Source of the DNA: Camellia lanceoleosa
Lineage: Eukaryota; Streptophyta; Magnoliopsida; Ericales; Theaceae
Reading direction: 5' to 3'
Assembly (NCBI GenBank): GCA_025200525.1
Contig: CM045762.1
Span: forward strand, 107,906,682-107,970,681
Length of the DNA: 64,000 nucleotides
Shown here: in pieces, positions 11,658-23,369 of the stretch
How the letters are laid out: each line of letters begins with the position of its first letter
Numbering within the stretch: position 1 is the first letter of the stretch
The notes under the pieces: model-generated
Seen by the model: only the letters and a program-made list of their open reading frames with translations
Database searches by the model: none
What the model was told of the DNA's origin: nothing
Translations under genes and position numbers: made by a program

Positions 11658-12901
11658 GAAACTGTCGCTCGACTTTTTGTGCCCCCTTTTGGAAGACGAA
11701 TAAGCCCTACAGTATCGGACTGCCCCGTTTCTGAATCTAATCCCACAAGTGCAATGTGAAATAGATAAACACCAAAGAGTCCAAATCCGGCAAATCTTTT
11801 GGAAAATCAATTTTGAAACAAATTTCCAAAAATAGACTACTTTGCCAGATGTAGAGTCGCCACCTAAATATTTTGGAAAAATGTAAAAAAACCCATGATT
11901 CGTGCCAAAAATCACGTGTCCGTCATCACCAAGATTGTCTCAGCTTGGGAACTTAGGTACGAGAAAGGAAGGTCATGAATTGAGCACCCCTGCTGGCCCG
12001 ATCAAAGATCGGCCTCTACTAATCATGATATGACTTTTATTTACATTATATGCTCTTGTTCCAATTTATTAGGCTAGCATTACTATATGATGCGCACACA
12101 CAATTATAGACTAAATTGCAAGATTTGAAACATTTCGATTCATGTTTGTTTTGAAAATTGTTTCGAATATGTACCACTTGAAAAAGTTATCACATATTAA
12201 CATTACTTAAATTATTCTAATTCAAGCAAATAGCCTTCATCCATAGGCATTCAAACAATTTTACATTTAAACACTTAGCCTCATGGTAAGCATGCTAAAC
12301 ATGGCAACAATCACACACATGCGATATGTTAAAGCGAGTAAAGGCTCACTTAGTAGTCTAAGCCAAAAGAGAAACGAATTAGAAAAATGCATGATCCCTA
12401 AGTATGTAATATGACTAATGCAACATATGCAATATACAATTACTAAGCTCGGCTACTATTATAGCATATGAATCAATTTGATAGCATGCTATCTAAGTAC
12501 GTATTCAAAGAAGTATTAAACGACAATGTAAGTTAGAATGATGAACCAAGCCTCGATACATGCAATACAAGTGGATGCAAACATGGAGAATGCTAAACAA
12601 AACAAGATGCTTTAATCTAACCATCGTAAGTAGGTAAATAAAAGGGAGAAAGGCGTGGGGTTGGAAGACATACACATTATTACAACATTGCGCCCTCACA
12701 CAAGAGGATCCGAATGAACTAACTAACTAACTAAACTAATTAGCTATTATAACATCAAATAAATAATTTAGCTAAACTACACGACTAATTTATTACAAAC
12801 TGAATGAACTAATTAATTAACCAATCTAGCTAATTAAAATAATTACAACACAAGACGAATTAGCTATTCTAACTAATTAATTACAAAGCCATTATTTTAA
12901 G

Positions 12902-13125
12902 CACAACACTAATATATTTACAACACGGATCCTGAGGATCGATGGAGGGCCCATGCATGAATGCGGTTTCGCCGCGAAAAAGCCACTGTTTTTGTTGTTA
13001 AAGCCACTATTTTAAGCACAACACTAATATATTTACAACACGGATCCCGAGGATCGATGGAGGGCCCATGCATGAATGTGGTTTCCACCCAAAAAAAGCC
13101 ACTATTTTTGTTGTTGAATGCCTTT
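12902..13125. repeat. Direct duplication of about 115 bp inside left Tat LTR
   Basis: Two nearly identical copies side by side: 12902-13015 and 13018-13125. Each contains 'aagcacaacactaatatat', 'gatcgatggagggcccatg' and 'catgaatg' followed by a 'ggtttc' and 'ttttgttgtt' segment. Few differences separate the copies, so the duplication is recent relative to the LTR. Confidence 0.8.
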
Positions 13126-14686
13126 GTTGCACAGTAGAGCATTTGCACTGATTTCCACCTCTAAACCAACTCTGTTTTGCTTCAAAAGGACACTACTTGA
13201 TTTTGCATTGGTGGTCGGCAGAGGGCCTTCCGTCCACAGAAGGTGGCCTTCCGGCCACTGCTAACTGGATTGTCTTGCTGCAACAGAGGGCAACTAGAGC
13301 AGAGATAGTGTATTCTCAAGGGTTTGTTTTTATAATTTACCCTTTCTTTCATTTAAATAGCTCAAAGGAGTAGTAAGTTTAATTCCACAAACCACCAGTG
13401 GATGCAATTTCATTGCATGATGGCTTATGGATCAAGTGTGCAAATTCAATGAATGCAATAAAACAAGACTCTCAAAGCCACCTCCCTGTCATGAAAGATC
13501 AAGGGAAATAGTTGACAATGAATCTTGAATCGTTCTCATCACTAATGAGTATGAAACGACTCAAGACTCAACGGTTCAATAAACGTTCGATTGAATCCTA
13601 ACCAAATTATTATCTTACTCTTTTTTAGCCTCAATTTTATTACTTCATTTTAGATTACCATCCATTCTTTAGTCAATTGAGTCCAAAGGTGAATTAAAGT
13701 CCTCTAATGGAAAGAGGGCTCAAACCAAGTGTTGCTTTGGGCATGAAAGAGACATCATACCATTAATAATGAACCCCCAAAGGGATTTAAACCATTAAGC
13801 ATGACACCTCAATCTCATGCTTAAACAAACAAATAATTTGAAACCTCTTTCAAAGAAAAACAAAAGCCAAGAAAGGAAGGAGGTTCCAGAGGTGATTAAG
13901 AGTGATCACAAGTATGGAAAGCCATAAACAAACACTATCAACTCAAAGAAGATGGTGTCTAATGCCTAAAACACCAAACTTATGAGGACAATTACATTAC
14001 AAGCATTCAAAACAAAGCTCAAATGCAACAAACACTTAAAAATAGTCCTAAAATAGTGCTAAATAAGTCGTAAAACATGCTGAAATTAAGACAAAGCTAG
14101 CTAGAATAATAAGCTAAAGTATGGATCATACTAGGCTAGTAAGCAAAACACAAGGAGGGGAGGCTAACCCCTCCAATTTTGGACTTCAAACCATGATTTT
14201 AGCCACTAAAATAACTCTAAAAATTAGTGTTTAAAAGCTCAAAAAAAGATAGGGCAAAGGTGGGAAACACAAGGGTAAAGGCCTTGAGAGCAAGGTGTAA
14301 AGAAGAGTGAACCACCCCTCAACCTTTATTGGCTTTAAAACCTAAGTTTCAGCTCAAAAATACAAAGTTTTTACAGCCCAAAAATAGTTGGAAAATAGTA
14401 ATAAAAAGAGTAAATACAACAAGTAAAAGGCAAAGCTTTATACTTCTTGAAGAGAAGATCACTTTCAAGCAATAAAACAAGGCAAACACACCCTCAAGAG
14501 CTCAAACAAGGCTCAAATATTCCTTCGCTCAAAGATGGAGAGGTTTGGTTAGGAGTGTATAGGCAAAGGTGAAGAGTTTATAGGAAAAGGTGAAAAAAAT
14601 TGTAAGAGAGAGAGAGAACTGTAGAGAGAGAGGAAACATTTTTGCTCCAAAATTTTTCTAACCTCTAAAGCAAGAGCGGAGGTCCT

Positions 14687-14696
14687 CTATATATAG
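14687..14696 (-). promoter_or_regulatory. TATA box of left Tat LTR
   Basis: ctatatatag, self-complementary, flanked by 'cctc' on the upstream-template side. The same motif stands at the equivalent place in the right LTR (17322-17331). About 110 bp upstream begins the GGCC array. Confidence 0.6.
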
Positions 14697-14805
14697 AAAA
14701 CATGAACCTCCTTCAAAAACATCCGGCCAGACACGTGGGAGCAGATGCAAGCATCTGTGCAAATAGCTGGCATAATTGTCACAAAATATCTGCAAAACAC
14801 ATTGG

Positions 14806-14885
14806 TGGCCGGTAGGCCACATCAGTGGCTTGCAACCAGAAGCAGTGGCCAGCGGCCTATTGCAGTGTTCGACAGGCCACCAGAG
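14806..14885 (-). repeat. 20-bp GGCC tandem array upstream of LTR TATA box
   Basis: Four consecutive 20-bp units starting at 14806, 14826, 14846 and 14866. Each starts TGG or TGT, and most hold inverted GGCC half-sites (tggccggtaggcca type), ending cag. Unit length is constant although the bases between half-sites vary. Confidence 0.7.
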
Positions 14886-15072
14886 GTTACAGGCTTAAAA
14901 ATCTAAGGTTTGGGTCCAAAAACAAAGGCAACAGGGGTGTAGGGTTTGAAAGGCTCAAAGCTGTGGCATTCCGCTAAGGACTTTGAGCACTTGATGAGCA
15001 TATACACGCATCATTGGATGTGCAAGAGATGACGTCCAACTCCTATGGGTGGTCAAAACTGGGGTGTCTACA

Positions 15073-16433
15073 TTAGCCAACTAATCAATGGTAGGAATGT
15101 GTTCAAGAGTGAGCAACTTGGCAGGTACTTGTTCACATGAAAAATGGGACTCTACTTCTATATGCTTAAATCGGGAATGAAACACAAGATTTGATGCAAA
15201 AGCTATAACAGAATGATCATCCCACCACAAAATGGGAGCAGTATGAAAGGGAATAGACAAATCATTCAGCAGCATTTGAATCCAGTTGAACTTTATAGTT
15301 GTGTGGGCTAAGGCACAATATTCAGCTTCAGTGGAAGATCTAAACATTGTGACCTATTTATTGGTTGACCAAGATATGAGATTAGAGGCCTCCCTCCTCC
15401 ACTCCCTCAAAAAGGAAAAAAAGAAAAGCAAAAGAAAAACAATACCCTGAAGTAGACTTTTGATCAAGGACATCTCCTATCCAATTAGAATAAGAAAATG
15501 CATGAATATCAAAAGTACTAGGGTAAGGCCATGTGAGAGAGTCCCCTGAACAAATCTAAGAAGCCTCTTGACTGCTACAAAATTACCAAATATAGGAGTA
15601 TGCATGTGTTGACATGCTTGATTAACAAATAAGGAAAACCAAGTTTGGTAATGGTAAGATATGGTAAAGGACCTACATTGCTCCTATAAAAAGAGGGATT
15701 GTCAAAAGAAAAGCAAGATTTATTAGTAGATAAACTAGCCTAAAGACAATATCTTGTGCATATTTTTGTTACCCTGAGCCAATGAAGTGAACTGAGATCC
15801 TAATGAATTAAGAAATTTCACCTAATTCTTTCATGGAGAATGTTTGGTGCATATTGGTGATGAGAGATTGAATATGAGAGAAGTTGTTACCAATAACTAA
15901 GATATCATCTACATAAATCAAGAGAATAGTGACTGTGGTGGCAGTCTTTTGAATGAACAAGGAAGAATTACACTTGTTACCATAGAACCCTTGAGATAAC
16001 AAAAAAGTAGAGAAGATAGAGTACCAGGCACGAGGGGCCTGTTTTATCCCATATAAAGCCTTATGGAGCTTGCATACATGACCAGGTAAAGAAGAGTTCA
16101 CAAATCCTAGAGGTTGAACCATAAAGACTACTTCTTCAAGCAAACCATGAAGAAAGGCATTAGAGATATCCAACTATTTTAGTGGCCAATTAAAGTAAAG
16201 AGCAAGACAAAGTAAAATTCTAATTGTGGGCTGTTTGGCAACTAGGCTAACAGTCTCTTGAAAATCAATGTCCTCTTGCTGAAGAGACCCTTTAGAAAAC
16301 CAATCAAGCTTTGTAACGAGCAATACTACCATCAGAATTTCTCTTAACTTTGAAAATCCATCTGCAACTTATAGCATGTTTCTCAAGAGGCAAAAACATC
16401 AAAGACCAAGTCTGTTGTTTCTAAAGAGCTACA
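15073..16433 (-). pseudogene. Ty1/copia pol fragment (RT and RNase H)
   Basis: A copia polyprotein piece on the minus strand. Near 16370-16174 frames give WIFKVKRNSDGSIARYKA. The frame 16173-15808 gives MDISNAFLHGLLEEV, CKLHKALYGIKQAPRAWY and LLIYVDDILVIG (YVDD active site), ending with MHQTFSMKELGEIS. After a degraded gap, 15347-15081 gives RNase H with RSSTEAEYCALAH, WWDDHSVIAFASN and FHSRFKHIEVESHF. RNase H is cut at 15072 by the left Tat LTR, and the other side ends at a CACTA terminus (16434). It is thus an old copia copy truncated by later insertions. Confidence 0.85.
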
Positions 16434-16484
16434 CACTACAACAAAAATGGGTTCTTATGGCATTAAATGCACACCATAGATGTG
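16434..16484 (+). mobile_element. Terminus of a CACTA transposon, cut by Tat LTR
   Basis: Begins CACTACAACAAAAATGG, the typical terminal inverted repeat of plant CACTA elements, and runs only about 50 bp before the Tat LTR starts at 16485. The other end is not identified in the window. It shares only the CACTACAACAAAA core with the CACTA end at 44084. Confidence 0.55.
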
Positions 16485-17094
16485 TGTAGACACCCCATTT
16501 TTGACCGCCCTTAAGACTTGGGAGCTACGGATTGTTTACTTGGTGATGAAAGGTATGTAGTGCAAAGGTTCAATTTCTTCGGCAAAGAGAGCGTCAACAC
16601 CCCATTTTTGGACTAAAACTATTTTGACCAAAGATTTTAGACCTTAAAACACTCTCTTTCAAAACATTTTTGAAAAAAAAAAGTTCCTACAATGTTCCGG
16701 GGCTTGTATTTTGTTAAATGTTGCGCTTTTTGGTAAACCGAGCAAGGATAAAAGTGAAAATGAATGAAAGAGAGGTGAAATCACTGAAAAATCTTTTAAA
16801 ACACCTTATTTAGGGGTTTGGGGTTGAAGAAAAGAGGAGAGGAGAGAAGAAAACTAGTTTGGGAGAAGTTCGGCATGAATCCGGGTAGGATTGAAACTGA
16901 GCAGTCTTCACTAAAAGAGGCATAACTTTTTGCATACTTGTAATTTTGATGTGAGGCTGACACCATTGGAAACAAGAATTCCAAGGATTAAATTTAGGCT
17001 CAAGAATGACCTGCAAAGGAGTCCAGATGAATGAATTATGTCCAGTTAAAGTCTGGCCCAAAAAGCAGATTTTTGTGGCCAACCAGAGGTGGAG

Positions 17095-17235
17095 GATGCT
17101 GGCCATAAATGGGCTTTTCTGGCCATGTGCCGGCCATGAATGGCCTATGCCAACCCCCTACCATACAATAGTGATCCATGCCAGCCAACAATGAACATGT
17201 GCCGGCCATCAATGATGGCGTGCCGGCCATCGATG
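17095..17235 (+). repeat. GGCC array upstream of right Tat LTR TATA box
   Basis: Repeated tggcc/cggcc units with starts separated by about 20, 11 and 10 bases, and then, after a gap, about 21 and 21 bases. Motifs include gtgccggccat three times. The array ends about 85 bp before the TATA box. A sister array at 19245-19340 has spacings near 21, 21, 11 and 20. Confidence 0.65.
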
Positions 17236-17321
17236 GAAAAAGGCAGTTTTTGGCAGATATTTATTCTCTAGCTGTTACAGCTGTCCATTTTGGGATATTT
17301 TCAACCTGAGCTTGCATTCCT

Positions 17322-17331
17322 CTATATATAG
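17322..17331 (+). promoter_or_regulatory. TATA box of right Tat LTR
   Basis: ctatatatag within cctctatatatagagagcc, in the same context as the TATA box of the left LTR. Pyrimidine-rich CT repeats follow at 17385-17415, as expected around a plant transcription start. Confidence 0.6.
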
Positions 17332-20204
17332 AGAGCCTTGTCTATGGTTTTAGAGGTTAGAACATTTGAGGAAGAAAATTTTGGGAGCCTCTCTCTCTAC
17401 ATTTCTCTCTCTTTCTTGAACCTTTGTGCATAAGTGCATACAAGTATAGATACACTTCTCCTTTGCCTATACATCCTTGACCAAACTTGGTTATCGTTGA
17501 GCTAAGGTTCTAGAAGGTCTTCTTGGAGCTCTTGAAAGTGATCTTGCTTGGTTTTGTGGCCCAAAATTGTGTTGTGCTTCAAGAGGTATAACTCTCTCCC
17601 TTTAAGCTTGTTTTTCATACTTGCTTTGCCATCTTTTTCCACTATTTCAAGGCTGGTTTTGGCATGTAAAAAGTTTTGTTTTTCAATCCTAAAAGTGGTG
17701 GTTTGAGCCTTTGTGAGTTAGGGGGTTGTCCTCCCCTTTTTGCTCTTTAGCTTGTTAAGCTTTTTACACCATTTCTCATCACCTTCAAATCAAACTTTTT
17801 GGCCTTTCTAACCACTGAAACTCAGAGGTTTTTTAGTGACAAAAACCATGTTTTGAGGTCCAAAATAGGAGGGGTTGGCCTGCCCTCCTTGTGTCTTTTT
17901 TGCATAAGTAGATAGCCTAACATGTGAGCATGTTTTTCTACCATTTTATGACTTGATCTCAGCATGCTTTTGCTACTTTTTGACCTGCTTTAGCTCTATT
18001 TTGAGCTGGTTGTCTACTTGAGGTTTGCTTTGTATACTTGTAGTGCAATTGTGCTTACTAGTCTAGCATGCCTAATGAGTTAGCCTATTTTTCTAGCTTG
18101 TATTAGCTTAACTCTAGCTTGTTTTAGCTACTATTTTGACCTACTTTAACCCTATTTTGGGTTAGTTAAGTCCTTCGAGGCTTGTTTTGCATGGCTATAG
18201 TGTAACGGTCTTCACTAGTCCATTGTTTTGAGGCTTTGAGCATGAAGTGTTTGAGTAGTTTGCATGTTGTAACATCATTTTGCATGTAATTTCAATATCA
18301 TAACCTCTGCCATGTGCACATGTATTCCACCCTTTCATTGCTTTTGAGAGTTGTGTCTTAAGCCTTGTTAATGAGCTAACACATGAGCATGTTTTTATAG
18401 CTACTTGTGCTCCAATTCTAGCATGATTTAGGCACTATTTTGGCATGTTTAAGCTCTGTCCAGAGTTGGTTTGGTCAGTTGAGCTTGGTATTTCATGCCT
18501 CTAGTGTAGTACTCTTCACTAGTTTTGATGTTTTTGGCTCTTAACATATTGTGCATGTGTTGCTTCCACGTTTTAGTGTCTTTTGCATACCATTCCAGCA
18601 TTGAAAAGTCTGCAACCTCCCTCATTTCTTCACTTTTCATTTGCTTTGAGGGTTGGTTAACCTTAAGATTGTGTTTAAGCTTGAGATAGAGCTCGTGCTT
18701 TATGGCTTTAACCCTTTTTTGAGGGTTCCTCCTAGTCAAAGGCATGAACTCACTCATGTCTTCATCCATCTTCTGGTTGACCCCTCTCTCATTAGAGGAC
18801 AATCACTTGGACTTATCCAGCTAATGAATGGCTTTGTAATGCTAAAATGTGTAAACAAGAATTGGACAAGTAAAACATGATCAACATAAGCATTGTTGTG
18901 TTGCATTGCATCGTGTTCAATGGGACATTATATTGAACACAAGGTAGATTGGTCCATTTCATACCCAAAGTGATGAAATGAGCCAATCTCCTTTGTCTCC
19001 ACCACCCTTGATCACGCATGATAGCGTGGTGGTCCTTTGAGTCTTGTCTTGTGCATTCATTGAAAGTGTACAACTTGGATCTTTGGCCATCATGCATTGA
19101 AAATGCTTAATTGGTGGTTTTGGATCCAAGAGTGCCACTCCTTTGATGTTTTGAGATGATAAGGAGGGGCACAATACGAACATATCCTTGGAAAACCCTG
19201 ATTTTTCCTCTGTTTGTGCTCTGTTGCAGTGTGGTGACTCAGCACACCAGTGGCCAGCAGTGGCACACTAATGGCCGGCAGTGCTATATCTTTGGCCGAC
19301 AGGTGGCTGGCAGCAACCAATCATGGCCGGCGGGCGACTGGTACATTCCTCAGCATTGGTTTGCTAAGGTGGAGCAGAAAGTTCTTGGAGTAACCCTGCA
19401 AACAAAGCCTCTCAAGAGCAAACCGGTGGGCTTTTTGAGGTGAAAAACAGAGTGCATGTATATTCAACTTGCTAAGGCAGTGTAGTTTGATGCTTTACTT
19501 GTTAGTTAGCATTTGAATTTGTAATTTGATTAATTAGTTTGCTAATTAGTTAAAGTGTTGTAATAATTAGCAGTTCGCTAGTTATTCGATTGGTTTGTAA
19601 TAATTAGTCTAATTAGTTTAATTATATTAGTTAGCCTAGCTTAGCTTATTCATTCGGATGCTCTTTCGCGAGGGTGCAATGTTGTAATAAGTGTGCTTGT
19701 GTGTGTGTGCATGTCTTCCAACCCCACGTCTTTCTCTCTCTTATTTAATCGCTTTTGATGGTTAGATTAGGGAGATTTTCAATTAGCATACCTTATGCTT
19801 GCATGTTTGCATCATTCATTTGTCTTGCATGCACCGAGGCTCAGCGCATCATTCAAACCGCATTGTATTTCAATACACTCACTTGAATACCTATTTCAAA
19901 AACATGTTATCGAATTGTTGCATTCATATGCCGTCTTAGATAGCCGAGCCTATCAATTGCATTATTTCATGTGATGCATTAGGCATCTTGTATAGTTAGG
20001 ATTATGCATATTTCTAACTAGCTTTTTGTTTTGGCTTGGAGTACACTATAAGTTTTACGCTTTAGCATACTTGCATAAGTGTGAGTGTTGCCATGTTTCG
20101 CATCCTTGCCATGAGGCTATTTGCTTAAATGCTAAAACTGCATGAATGCTTGTGGATGAAGTCTTTGTTGCTCAACCTATCCTAGTTTGGAACAATTCAC
20201 CGAG

Positions 20205-20305
20205 TGTGAGTTTTAAGCCCACTTTGCAAAGTAGCAAATCATCATGTTTTAAGCCCATTTGAGGGTGGCAAATCCGCGTTTTAGCCCACTTGAGAGTGGC
20301 ACCTT
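20205..20305 (+). repeat. Short tandem repeat in U5 part of right Tat LTR
   Basis: About three units of a 33-bp repeat built on 'ttttaagcccacttg', with gaggg/gagag and 'tggcaaatc' variants. Confidence 0.6.
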
Positions 20306-20832
20306 CAAATCATTTTCAAAAAATAAACATGAGTTGATTTGTTCCAAGTCTTGCGACTTAGTCTATACTTGCTTGTGTGCGTCACTTAGTAATGTTAGAT
20401 TAATAACCCAAATAAGAACACATGTGTTTATAAAAACAACATATCATGTTTAGTAGAGGCCGATCCTTTAATCGGGCAAGCGGGGGTGCTCATTTCAGGA
20501 CCTTCCCTTCTCGTACCCAAGTTCCCAAGCCGAGGCAACTTTGGTGATGACGGACACGTGGCCTTTGGCATGAGTCAGGGTTTCCTAAATTTCCCAAAAT
20601 AAAATATTTAGGTGGCGACTCTGTAATCTGGCAAAGTAGTCCAGTTTTGGCATTATTTGATTCAAAATCTGATTTTCCAAAATGATTTGCCGGATTGGAC
20701 TCTTTGGTGTTTATCAGTCTCACATTGCACTTTGTGAGATTAGATTTAGAACCGCGGTAGGAGTCCGAACTGTAGGACCAATTCACGCCTCTCCGAAAGG
20801 GGGGGCGCAAAGAAAGTCAAGTCCACAGTTTC

Positions 20833-20850
20833 TAACAACTCCGTTGGGGA
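20833..20850 (+). other. Primer-binding site of right Tat element
   Basis: Reads TAACAACTCCGTTGGGGA, a mutated version of the left site TGGCAACTCTGCTGGGGA. Changes at several positions, including the first bases that pair with the tRNA CCA end, suggest that this copy can no longer prime well. Confidence 0.7.
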
Positions 20851-21702
20851 TTTAGAGAACTTGACTCGAACTCATGATATGTTGTTTTATCTACATTTAT
20901 GTGTTTCTTTGTATTGCATTTGCATAGGTGCACCTAAGTCATAGTGTTTGCCATCTTCTATTCCGGAACAATTTGCCGGAGGCTTACTTAGAAAAGCATG
21001 CCATAAGGCTAACTGGTTGCGGGCTCTACCACGATGGGAACACAAACCTTGGATCTTGACTACCACTGTACCGTTTGATCCTCCTTTCACTTCTTGGTAT
21101 TAGGAGGGAAAGGTATATTACGTGGTCTTGCTGAGGCACCCTTTTTGACCAATCTACCTAGTTGCATATCGGAAGCCTTAGAGACTGTTCCAAACTAGGA
21201 TAGATTGCTCACCCGAATGCAGGGTTTTTTGAAACTGCATGTTTGCGTAGTGAGCCCCTAGTTCCTGACGAAACTAGGACAAGGAAACCCTATCCCACCA
21301 TAAGGGTGTTTTGGCTCTCACTTGCTTGCTATGTGCTGTTAGAGTGTGTCTCTTCAAGAATGCATGTATCAGTTGCAAGTTTGGTATCTGTTTTAGAGCA
21401 AAATTCAGCAAAGAGTACAGTCATTCAGCTATGCTCATATCTGTTCTGGTGAAATCAGGCTGAGCTACTAACTGTTTTCTCTTTTGCTAGGTAGTCCTGG
21501 AACCATAGCTTTAGAAGGCTCTAATATCCCCCGGGTGCATTGGACTCGTGTTGATAGACTTTAACAGGTTGGAGATTTAGTTCAAGGGCAACCAGTGTTT
21601 CCTTCGCTAGAGGCAAGGCAAAAAAGGCCAGTTAGGGCTCACCGGTTCAACTAATCCAACAGTCACCAGTCACATCACCTTTGTTCAAACTCAGCAGCCC
21701 GT
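20851..21702 (+). other. Untranslated leader of right Tat element
   Basis: No coding character. Homologous to the leader of the left element in reverse complement. It ends near an ATG at 21703 that begins gag-like codons (MAQSSKEVV). Confidence 0.6.
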
Positions 21703-23311
21703 GATGGCACAGAGTTCGAAAGAAGTTGTGGCCATAATAACGGCATTAAACTAGGGAATCGCCATGCAGGATAAGACCAATGTTGAAATGCAACTCCCAT
21801 CTGGGACACCTACCATACATCCGGTCTCGGGACCCCAGCCGAACTTTGACCCACTTCTACCAGCTGAAGATTCGCATGGTCCAGATCCCTGAGAAGGGTT
21901 GGCTCAAGCTCGAGTTTTTTGACCCCAGGTGTAGCCTAATGAGAGGCTTTATCCCTTTGGTACTAATGATCTCGAACCGACCACGGTGAAAATTGAGAAC
22001 CTTGAGAAGCAAGTCAAACAGGCACAGGGCCTTAACTCCATTCATGACATTAAGGATGGATACACCGAGGCTACTGTAAGGCTTCTAGATAGATTTAGAA
22101 TGTCGCACATTGACCATTTCGACAGGTCTGGAGATCCTATGGTACATATCCGGCTTTTCTTGGATGTCCTGAAACCGATAGGTCTAATTAAGCTGCAGAA
22201 ACTCTCTCTGTATGACAGAACCCTATCGGGTGTAGCCGCCACTTGGTATGCCAAGTTGGAGGATACAGTGAAGCAAAACTGGGAGAAGTTTGCTGAGGCC
22301 TTTGTCAGTCAGTATTCTTACAATATCCAAATTGAAATGACCACTCAAGAGCTTGAAGCAACCCACCAGAACCCAATGGAGGCTTTTATGGAATTTGTTG
22401 CAATGTGGAGAGCAAAGGCAGCACAGATGATAGATCGCCCTTCTGAGAGGGATCAAGTGCGAATAGTGGTGTAGAACCTTGAGCCTGATATGTTGCAAAA
22501 GTTAATAGTTGTTCCACTATTCACTTTCAAAAGTTTGCATGACTTGGGGGTTTAGATTGAGAGTGTGTTCAACAGAGGGATTATTCCCAAAACAAGTGAA
22601 CCAGTAAGGAGGGTGTTTTCCGGGAGTACCCATGTTGGTAGTAGCACTATTCCCAAACCCATTGAAATCAATATAGTCGCCACAGCCAACCCTTTTTCCA
22701 AATCAAGCCTACAAACAGCCGGCCTTACCCGAGCTCAGGGCAGAACTTTCACCCCCTTCTACATGAGCTTAACCAGCGCACTAAAATTCCTGATGGAAAG
22801 AGGGTATCTTAAACCCCTTGATCTTCAACCTCTACCTGACCCACTCCCTGCCAGGCATAACCCCACCAAATACTGTGCCTATCATCAACAGCACGATCAT
22901 GATACGAACCATTGCATCCGCCTTCGTCATAAGATTCAAGATCTTATTGATGAAGAGACCATAGCTCCACCAAAAGGACCTCGGGCTGGTACTGACCCGT
23001 CACCTCCACATCTCAACCTCGTCCATACACAGCCACCCACCTACAATCCTAGTATATACACCCTAACCCATCTACCCAAGCCTGAGGTGTTTATCCTAGA
23101 AAGCATGGACTTATGTATGATGGATGCACTTGAACCTCAATTATCTCAAACCCGTGAACCCACTACTTTTGAGCTGATAAGCATGATTGAAGATCTTCAG
23201 AGAACAGTGGCAGATCTGGCCTTTGGGATATTGGCCCCGTCATCGACCACATTGCATGCCAGAAATTTCATGCCAAAAAGGCTCTCCAATTTTGGGGCAA
23301 GCTGCAATTAA
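21703..23311 (+). pseudogene. gag of right Tat element, first copy
   Basis: Capsid region: VKIENLEKQVKQAQGLN, FRMSHIDHFDRSGDPMVHI, DVLKPIGLIKLQKLSLYD, ATWYAKLEDTVKQNWEKF and FVSQYSYNIQ. A stop at 22472-22474 follows DQVRIVV, and another lies near 22553. From 22565 the frame continues with a linker, then FYMSLTSALKFLMERGYLKP, PLPDPLPARHNPTKYCAY and a zinc-knuckle-like YCAYHQQHDHDTNHCIRL, and then STDLCMMDAL-like SMDLCMMDALEPQ. The upstream start is approximate because of frame changes between 21703 and 21986. It is decayed but longer and better kept than gag of the left element. Confidence 0.8.
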
Positions 23312-23369
23312 ATATAGCCAACCTAAAGCTATCCCAGGTCTTACCCACCCAAAAAAGCTATCCCAGGTC

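Larger units (their letters stand above)
11663..15072 (-). repeat. 5' LTR of left Tat element, 3.4 kb
   Basis: The LTR starts (minus strand) with TGTAGACACCCC at 15072 and ends ...GACA at 11663, followed by a short spacer and the primer-binding site. It is homologous over most of its length to the LTR at 16485-20827 in the opposite orientation; for example the block around 11850-12000 matches 20465-20650. A palindromic ctatatatag TATA box lies at 14687-14696, and a 20-bp GGCC repeat array lies at 14806-14885, about 110 bp upstream of it. The 3' LTR is not in the window except perhaps as fragments near 1490-1610. Confidence 0.85.
16485..20827 (+). repeat. 5' LTR of right Tat element, 4.3 kb
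   Basis: Starts TGTAGACACCCC and ends ...CCACA just before a gtttc spacer and the primer-binding site. Homologous to the reverse complement of the left LTR. It is about 930 bp longer, apparently because segments at 17960-18070, 18115-18225 and 18420-18530 are diverged copies of one unit. It holds a TATA box at 17322-17331 and GGCC arrays at 17095-17235 and 19245-19340. A second LTR-start-like phrase (caacaccccatttttgg) occurs at about 16594, suggesting an internal duplication of the LTR start or a nested remnant. No complete 3' LTR is seen. Confidence 0.85.
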
